Origin: Orbilia blumenaviensis
Lineage: Eukaryota; Ascomycota; Orbiliomycetes; Orbiliales; Orbiliaceae
Assembly: GCA_036872755.1 (NCBI GenBank)
Contig: JAVHNS010000003.1
Coordinates: 2,728,001 to 2,792,000, forward strand
Length of the DNA stretch: 64,000 nucleotides
Reading direction: 5' to 3'
Below the pieces are notes generated by a model. It was not told the DNA's origin, did no database searches, and worked only from the letters and a program-made list of their open reading frames with translations. The translations under genes and the position numbers were made by a program. Every line of letters starts with the position of its first letter. The first letter of the stretch is position 1. Below are positions 61,001-64,000 of the stretch, in pieces.

Positions 61001-64000
61001 TCGACCGACGGAATAACTCCACATGTCCGCTCACAGGCTTCATGCATATACAGCACGGCACCTAGGGAAACCCGCCCGGTCTGGGTTTATTTTTTCGTCG
61101 GTTTGCGAAGGGGGCATAAAACAGCAATTCTCCAGCGAATCGCGTACCCGGAAGTCTCAACAGATATTATGCACAGATGCAAGTTGTCGACAAACATTCA
61201 AAGTGTGTGGTTGGGTTTGGGGTGGGCTTCCGTGAGAGAGTGTGTGGGGAAGTTGCCTGAAAAAGAAACATCCATGGCGCGCGCGGAGCTCGATAACTTT
61301 AAAAACGTCAAATCCAAGAGCGAGTGCAGGTACAAGTACGGTTCAGATACTCTTGGAACTCCACTAACCACGACGAGATCCAAGGTACTCCAGGGGTTCC
61401 CCCCTCTTTTTGGCTTTTTGGCTGATCCTGGCCTTTTGAACTCTTCAAGTGCCATTTCTAGCCTCCTCGAAATTCAGCTGGGCATGGAACCGGACGATGT
61501 TCAAACTGACGCTGTTGTGCTCCACATCCTTGCGGGTTTTTTCTCTCTTGCATCTAAGCTATAAGGATGCCTTTTATACGTCGATCAGACTTTAGCCTGC
61601 GACTGGTGTTGCAGAAGGGCTCGCATGCAAAAGTAGGATATGTCGAGAAACCAGGTTGTTTAGCTACATATGTAATATCGGTTTTCGCTGTGTGAACACC
61701 AGCTGGTAGATGCATCGTTTCGAGGGTGATACTAAAAAAGTATGCGCGGCAGAGCATTGGGACCGGAAATACGTTAATACCTGCATGCCAGCCCATGCAC
61801 TAGTGACAACGGACTGGGCCCGGCCATTACGAGCGTTATTTTCCTTGCTAAAGCTGTGCTGTCGCTTCGGTCAAGTATAGCAGGAAAAAGAACCATGCTC
61901 GAGAGGATTATCGATGTGTGAACGAGGATATATGCAGGATGCTGCCTCAAAATTTGACATGCTATAGATATGCTTGCTTGCATCGGAGGGAGGGCTATTT
62001 AGGAGCTTCTTCCCAGTTGCAGTTCCATTGCAAGACAGGAAAATTCGGGGGGGTCGAAAAACAGGAATTGCAGACAAGTTCGATGCAGGTTTGAGTCGTA
62101 TTTGTGGAAAATGCGTTGGAGTTTGTATCAAAAAGGGTTCGGCAAAGGGAAGCGTTTCTATGAATACCCGCCATTGCAGTTGCATCGTTCATGCTAAGCA
62201 CAAAAAAGAAGTTGAGGGCGAGCGATGATGCATATTTTGTAGTATGTATGAAATCTAACTAAATGGCAGCCCGTTGAATGGCGAATATGAAACATCCCCA
62301 GGGTTGTTTGCTTTGCTATTCGAAGTAGCAAAATATCTCAAGACAGATACCTACTCGCTGTGAAAAAAACAGAGGGCTCTCTAACTCGAGCTCCTCTCCT
62401 AAAGTTTTTTTTAAACGACAGTGAAATCATGCGCCGGAAACTTTGGCGGTATTGAGCCACAGCTGTCTTAATATATACCGAAAGTACTTATATAGTCCAA
62501 CGAATCGTTCGGGCAATATGCGCAAATTTTTTTATCTTTCTCTTAACAGAACTCTTCTTGAGGTGAACTGTAGACAACAATTGAGACGGCGAAGACACCT
62601 GATAATGGGATCATTCGCCTTCCTAAATTTTTCTGCCACAGACGGTTCGGGAGGGAAAGAAAACGAGATACATATTTAAATGTCCTTCTGTTCTATGCCC
62701 TCTCACCCGAGCAGGAGCCGAACTGAAGGGCGACTAGGGATTAGCCAAAGGGAACGTAATTGAAACCTTGTTCCCGAGAATCGATAGCGCAAGGCCACTA
62801 GAAAAAGGCCGCGATACCTCTTGATGTTTCCAAACCGAGAACAGTTCTGGGCCTAGTCTATCGAGCTAGCTGGTAGCGTCGACATCTTTCTCGTCAAGTG
62901 ATAGAGCTAGCCCAGACTTCCCAAAACTTCCTCAGGCAAAAGAAGAAATGCCAGTGTGGCTGGCTTAGCTCCCTTTCTCGACGTCGGAGTGCACTGAGCT
63001 GTCCGGTTCCCTCCCCCATGCAAGATATTGCTTGGGCTAGCCTCTGCCCCAGTTTCTTGGTTGCGGGCACTCGTCAAACACTGACTCTTGGGAGTTCGTC
63101 TCTCTCCTTCTTTCCTTGTCGGGTTCGCCGGCACCACGCACGGCCGGTTGTAAAAACGGATGGAAGAGGCAAGAATCAAGATTAAGTAGCGTTCTCTCTC
63201 TGTGAAAAGGTGCTGTCTGTATGTAAAGTACCAGTATATTATCAATCCGCAGTTCCCCTGCAAAATTGTACGATACGGTTTCCTTCTGTTTTTCTTCTGG
63301 CACGCCGTTGGGTGAACTCCTGCTGTGCATATTTCTCGCTGCATAAGAGCGGAGCCCATTGTCTCTTTCGCCTCCCTTCCATTCCCCTTTGCTGCAGCTC
63401 CGGGTCTGCCCTATCGAGTCGCTTAGAGAGGGAACGACGACGAAGTCTTGGAGGGTTAGGAATATTTCACACCTTGGTATTATTGCCCGGTCCTTGCTTT
63501 GATATAGGGCTCCCGGTCTAGCTTTCCTCCCCTTCGTTTCTTTTTCTTTCTGGTGTCTTTGAACATATAACAAGATCCCCATCCGAAGGACCACCCTTTT
63601 CTTTCGGGTGTTTCTTTTGTTCGTTTCTGCGTTCTGTGGCAGAGACGCCGACGTCAAGTTTTTACAATCCAATTCGAATCTCGAGAGACTTCTCCATAAG
63701 TCTCCCCATCCGTCCTCTTTCTTATTCAAGCCAATTGGCCACCTCCAACAACACACCAACACAATTCCCCATCACCACCACACTCTTCTCATGCCTGGTC
63801 GTGAGGACATATTCTTTGTTTCCTTGCGATAGCAGTAGTAGAAGACGAAGAAGACGAATATAAGACGAGGCTGAGAGTATACAAAAGTAGGAGATTGAAG
63901 AAGAAGAAAAAAGATTGAGGGTTTGTGAGCCTCATCATAAAATATCATATCAATTGAATTGATCCAGCAGAGAAGAAAGAGAGAAACAGAAAGAAACAGA

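Larger units (their letters stand above)
54691..64000. other. Gene desert to the right edge
   Basis: About 9.3 kb with no gene I can support. The longer open frames (57036-57629 minus, 60418-60903 plus, 60989-61564 plus, 63037-63762 minus) have no motifs, no splice-consistent neighbours and chance-like composition. Simple sequence includes a T run near 55110-55124, A23 at 57876-57898, GAAA repeats at 58055-58092 and a 14-base palindrome at 59230-59243. The last 160 bases are GA-rich, like the tract before tad3, and may be upstream sequence of a minus-strand gene or the sense leader of a gene beyond the edge. Confidence 0.5.

Noticed and set aside
60989..61564. Plus-strand 191-residue frame
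   Set aside because: No domain, no splice signals forming a larger gene, chance-like composition.
1..64000. CRISPR arrays, prokaryotic operons or phage-type systems
   Set aside because: The window is fungal nuclear DNA with spliced genes; tandem repeats seen are simple microsatellites.

Overview
This is eukaryotic, filamentous-ascomycete DNA. Genes are split by short introns (about 45-155 bases) with GTAAGT-like donors and CTAAC/CTGAC-like branch sites, leaders are long and pyrimidine-rich, and the products are typical of Pezizomycotina. The window holds the global regulator veA, FACT subunit spt16, ergosterol enzyme ERG4, an RTA1-family membrane protein, a fungal 6-phosphofructo-2-kinase/fructose-2,6-bisphosphatase and the tRNA adenosine deaminase subunit tad3. 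The veA protein suggests Eurotiomycetes, plausibly Onygenales; that placement is a judgement from memory, not a search result.

Layout. 1-3.7 kb: two minus-strand genes, ERG4 (3' end cut by the window edge) and a five-exon mitochondrial carrier. 3.7-14.4 kb: no supportable gene. 14.4-31 kb: a plus-strand cluster of veA (with a 589-base AUG-free leader), a low-complexity RGG/coiled-coil protein, spt16, a small ORF, and an RTA1-like gene starting 66 bases after that ORF. 31-39 kb: a second gene desert rich in microsatellites. 39.2-42.8 kb: PFK-2/FBPase-2, apparently with a 570-base leader intron. 44.1-47.6 kb: a divergent pair made of a small multi-pass membrane protein (minus) and an unrecognised acidic protein (plus) whose 3' end has coding-like text in several frames. 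49.6-54.0 kb: a 1424-residue tad3 gene on the minus strand with large low-complexity extensions at both ends. 54.3-64 kb: a third gene desert.

The genes do not form one pathway. They cover sterol synthesis, mitochondrial transport, developmental control, chromatin transcription, membrane stress, glycolytic control and tRNA modification. Exon joins were worked out by hand from splice signals and reading frame, and every multi-exon model closes in frame over its full length. Only about 20 kb of 64 kb is coding, low for a fungus, and the empty space is concentrated in three deserts of about 10 kb. I saw no tRNA, rRNA, CRISPR array or intact transposon. No new multi-gene system is evident. The most unusual items are the oversized Tad3, the small ORF stacked on the RTA1-like gene, and leader architecture in which all AUGs lie inside predicted leader introns.
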